Below, in pieces: positions 61,401 through 64,000 of a stretch of DNA of 64,000 bases. This DNA comes from Hydractinia symbiolongicarpus (Eukaryota > Cnidaria > Hydrozoa > Anthoathecata > Hydractiniidae): assembly GCF_029227915.1 (NCBI RefSeq), contig NC_079881.1:7998001-8062000 (forward strand). The letters are read 5' to 3'. Position numbers and translations under genes: made by a program. Within the stretch, counting starts at the first letter, position 1. Each line of letters opens with the position of its first letter. The notes under the pieces were generated by a model. The model did not search any database. It saw nothing but the letters and a program-made list of their open reading frames with translations, and was not told the DNA's origin.

Positions 61401-63568
61401 TTGTTATTATATTAAAGTTTACCTCCCACTCCTTAATAGGTTGACCAAAAACTTGTTACTATTGTAGAAGAAACCTTATTTATATATTTCGCAAATATTG
61501 TAATAATATAATAATACTAGCCGTTAACCCGTGAAAAAATCCACGGGGTCGCCAGTCCTTTATATACCGCATTTCGTGTTTCCGTAACAGGAGTCGCTTT
61601 AGACGCACGAACAGACCGACGGAATACGGCTATTATTAAAGAGACGCAAATAAAAATTGAATTTACGATACGTAAACCCCAAAATTAAATTTAAAAGTTT
61701 TGCTGGCTTAGTTACTTCTCCGCAATATTGAAATGGTTTTTCATTTAAAAATTTTTCCGATTTAATCTGATTTTGACGTTATTGCTCAGGGGTGCGTTAC
61801 TTATATGAAAGGACGGAGCTATCAAGTATCAACAAGTTGAGCTATACGGCTTTGCAGTCGCCATACCTTTGTGCTTCCAGCAACTTAATTTTAGATTCAA
61901 CGTTAGAACTTAAAATTTTAGCGCCTTTGTTGACATGTACAAATTTTGATCATTTTGCCGTTGTGCAGCGTAATGACGTCAAAACTTACTTTGACTTTTG
62001 CCGCCTCATGCGAGAGTCCTTGTGCAAGATGGCGTTTGAATTTGCTTGGAAGAATCTTGCTTAACCTTGCTTATTTATTCTTAGTACTCTCATAACTTTA
62101 AATCAGGCAAAAAAGATATATAAAAACTATATAAAAAAAATTGTCCATACGAAGTCATATACACAAGCAACTGACATACAACTCTTTCATAGGCTGGTTT
62201 CCTGCTAAATTTGTTGAAGTTTTGGATGAGCGTAGTAAGGAGGTAATTGTTACACTCGCAATATGTGTATGACTAACCTGTAGGTTATCTTCACAGTTCG
62301 CCTAATAACGCAACACCAAATAAACCCAATTGATTTATACACAACACAATATATACCACTATTCTAAACACAATGATTTTACCAGCAAGATTGGTTCAAC
62401 ACAAGTAAACCCCACCACCAATTGATTCCTATTAGTACTCGCCTAGAATGGAAGATTAACAGTAATAAACATATTTATAGGTGTCTTTTGCTTCCTTTTA
62501 AATCTTATATTATTATTCTCTTTATGCTATTTATGTCATGTTTTTGTTTTAAGTATGCTTCTGCTGGAGATGATACTGTTTCAGAAGCTGTCAATGATCT
62601 AGTGAGAGGAAAGTGAGTCAATTCAATTATTTAAGTGGTGCAGTTACCCTGTCGTTACCCCAAACGTTTGGAGCTAAAGTCTGTGTGTCTTAAGATTAAA
62701 GGTTACAATAACCCGTTCTTGCGGTCTTAGAGTACTTAATTGCCAAAATTTTGCGTGAATTGCGCGAATCTTCATTTTATTCGCAATAATTTACGAAATG
62801 TTTTAGTAATCGATTTGTGACATTATTCTGATAAAATATATTTTTTACCTAAAACTGAATATGAAGTATTTAGTAATTTTCATTTATTACTGACTTATTT
62901 AGACTGATACAAAAGAGCGGTTAGTATGCAAAAATGCGATGATTTGATTGGCTTACAGCTTATTTTAACAGTGCTTTAAGGAGTCGTGCTAAGCGGCTTG
63001 GGAAGTGATTATTAAAATGGTACCAAAACGTAAACAAATAAAAAACATATTTCCATAGCTTACAAGAAAATACGTTGTAAACAATGATTCGAATTTGTTT
63101 TGTGAACTTACAAAAGTTTAAAATCGAACGATTTTGTATTCCAGAAGTATTAAAATCACAAACTCGATCTCTACTTTTGACCTCCGGCTTAGTATATCAC
63201 AGTTCAACATCAAAACTGGTCGATATCCGTTTAATATTGGAAATCATTTTTAAAAACATTTCCTGGCTTCCCCTTATTACAAAAAGTTCATTTTCGCGAG
63301 AAAAAATTACAGCAAAGGGTCTGAACTCGATCTATTCGTGAAAACATATTCGAGCGATTTCTATAAAGTTTAGCGAATGGCACGATTAACGAAAATCTCT
63401 GGTCGCGAAAATTAATGACATTAATGTAATAAATGAATGACTTATAATCTAGAATATTAATGATGTCTCTTCTTCAGGCTGTATCACGCTTTGCGTCGCG
63501 TTCTGGAGCATGGTTTAAAACATTCAACTTTACACGGTCATCTGCACCCTTGGATGTGCATTGAAGAG
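49477..63568 (+). CDS. SGSM3: SGSM3-like TBC, SH3 and RUN domain Rab GTPase-activating protein (3' end outside window)
   Basis: Orthologue of vertebrate SGSM3, which acts on Rab GTPases and binds RAP and RAB through its RUN region. Coding exons: 49477-49561, 53550-53773, 54497-54560, 54761-54888, 55064-55141, 55727-55786, 55869-55925, 56235-56369, 56915-57031, 57747-57825, 57935-57996, 58088-58171, 59056-59151, 59337-59459, 60001-60109, 60273-60323, 60410-60480, 60661-60728, 61094-61181, 61268-61322, 62193-62242, 62554-62612, 63478-63568. These give 678 open codons. The TBC domain (about 186-395) starts at AGIPHSMR; its arginine finger lies in [12 protein letters not shown] and its glutamine finger in [22 protein letters not shown] and [13 protein letters not shown] follow. 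SH3 (about 567-625): [16 protein letters not shown] to [16 protein letters not shown] begins near 640 ([21 protein letters not shown]) and runs off the window. About 85 residues, including an acidic [11 protein letters not shown] run, precede the GPFSAL segment where vertebrate proteins begin. The first exon is the least certain; MVAGDSS at 53555 is an alternative start. Confidence 0.93.
50993..51412 (-). mobile_element. Helitron-like element in intron 1 of the SGSM3-like gene
   Basis: On the + strand it runs from CTAGTTGATAAAGCCCGTG to GGCGTATTATTATATAGA. It shares GGCTTCATTAG, GGATATTGACGTTAAAGTGG and CACTTTGCCTGTTACAGAC with the array at 31.5-34.3 kb. An internal deletion has removed the GGTGGTCCCTAGTTACC part. 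Confidence 0.6.
51415..51590 (-). mobile_element. tRNA-derived SINE, family 1, in intron 1 of the SGSM3-like gene
   Basis: The minus strand reads GGTTCTGTCCACAGTGCAGG, then TTTAGCAAGTGTC and CACAGCTACGGGTCAACCC, matching the body of the copy at 23271. It directly abuts the Helitron-like element on its left. The A-box part is lost. Confidence 0.5.
52441..52481. repeat. AAT trinucleotide microsatellite
   Basis: About 12 near-perfect TAA/AAT repeats, with one G interruption near the start, in intron 1 of the SGSM3-like gene. Confidence 0.9.
59505..59675 (-). mobile_element. Two abutting short Helitron-like remnants in an SGSM3 intron
   Basis: 59507-59558 is reduced to the two ends (CTAGTCAACAGCC, then ACAGACGGACGGAATATGG and CTATTATTATATA). 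59560-59675 begins CTAGTTGTTGATCCACTG, continues TATCGCATTTCGTGTTTCTG, and ends with GACAGACAGTTAGAATACGG and CTATTACTAAT. Both lie in the intron 59460-60000. Confidence 0.5.
61515..61645 (-). mobile_element. Short Helitron-like element in an SGSM3 intron
   Basis: CTAGCCGTTAACCCGTG, then the hairpin part AAAAAATCCACGGGG, then CGCATTTCGTGTTTCCGTAA, then GAACAGACCGACGGAATACG and GCTATTATTAAAGAGA. It is the same short type as 10729-10861 and is nearly full length. Confidence 0.6.
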
Positions 63569-64000
63569 GTATGAAGGTTTATGAGATCAAACATTCATTG
63601 TATTATTCATATGCCATAAGACCAAAAATTAAGACATTCATCTTAAATTTTTCATTTATCATTTTAAGAATTTAACAAAGTTTTCTATGCGGGGTGGATG
63701 GGTCTCATTCTTTCTTCGAAATTTAATGCACGTGAAATTTGCGATCCGCGAAAAGCACACGAAAAAAATATGACCAAGGATTAACCTATTTTGCTTTTTT
63801 TAGACGTCTGTTGTGTTTCACCAATAATACCGTTCCGTCAATTTTCTGATATCTAAAAATGAGCGTCAAATAAGAATGAAGTCAGCATATCAAAATTGAC
63901 ATTTCGTGCACTCGAAAAATATTGCCAAAATTTCAGGAAACAATGAGAGATATTAGCAACGTGCTGTTAGAAATATAATGGATGTCAAAATATGTTGTTT

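Noticed and set aside
61792-62064. 90-codon frame between SGSM3 exons
   Set aside because: Begins at GTG, has no usable splice phase with the neighbouring exons, and human SGSM3 has no matching residues between GELNGLRG and WFPAKF.

Overview
The window is animal (metazoan) nuclear DNA. It is very A+T rich, its genes are split into short exons by GT-AG introns, and mobile-element debris is dense. The gene content and the repeat style fit an invertebrate, most likely a cnidarian and perhaps a hydrozoan. That placement is inference, because no marker gene here fixes the taxon.

About 1-42.4 kb is a tandem cluster of seven copies of one membrane-protein gene of the UNC-93 family (UNC93A-like, major facilitator fold). 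In order they are A (+, 1643-5568), B (+, 7317-9649, broken), C (+, 15136-17948), D (+, 19080-21868), E (-, 22461-25832), F (+, 34650-36184, first two exons missing) and G (-, 37860-42361). The intact copies share a five-exon structure with intron phases 1,1,0,1, a 192-nt second exon and nearly constant exon sizes. C and D come from a recent tandem duplication of about 4.8 kb whose breakpoint lies inside the last exon of C. E and F are an inverted pair that share intron repeats.

Mobile elements fill the gaps. They include a head-to-tail array of about five Helitron-like non-autonomous elements (31.5-34.3 kb) and scattered relatives at 4.4, 10.7-12.6, 24.3, 40.5, 48.8, 51.0, 59.5 and 61.5 kb. 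There are also tRNA-derived SINEs, a deleted DNA transposon with 23-bp inverted ends (28.26-29.11 kb), pogo-like transposase remnants inside introns, a GIY-YIG fragment of Penelope type (43.5-43.9 kb) and several minisatellites.

About 49.5-63.6 kb holds 23 exons of a clear SGSM3 orthologue on the + strand. It encodes a TBC Rab-GAP domain, an SH3 domain and the start of a RUN domain, and it runs off the right edge. Every exon junction was checked for phase, and the 23 coding exons give 678 uninterrupted codons. No functional link between SGSM3 and the UNC-93 cluster is visible. No prokaryotic features, CRISPR arrays, rRNA genes or convincing free-standing tRNA genes were seen.
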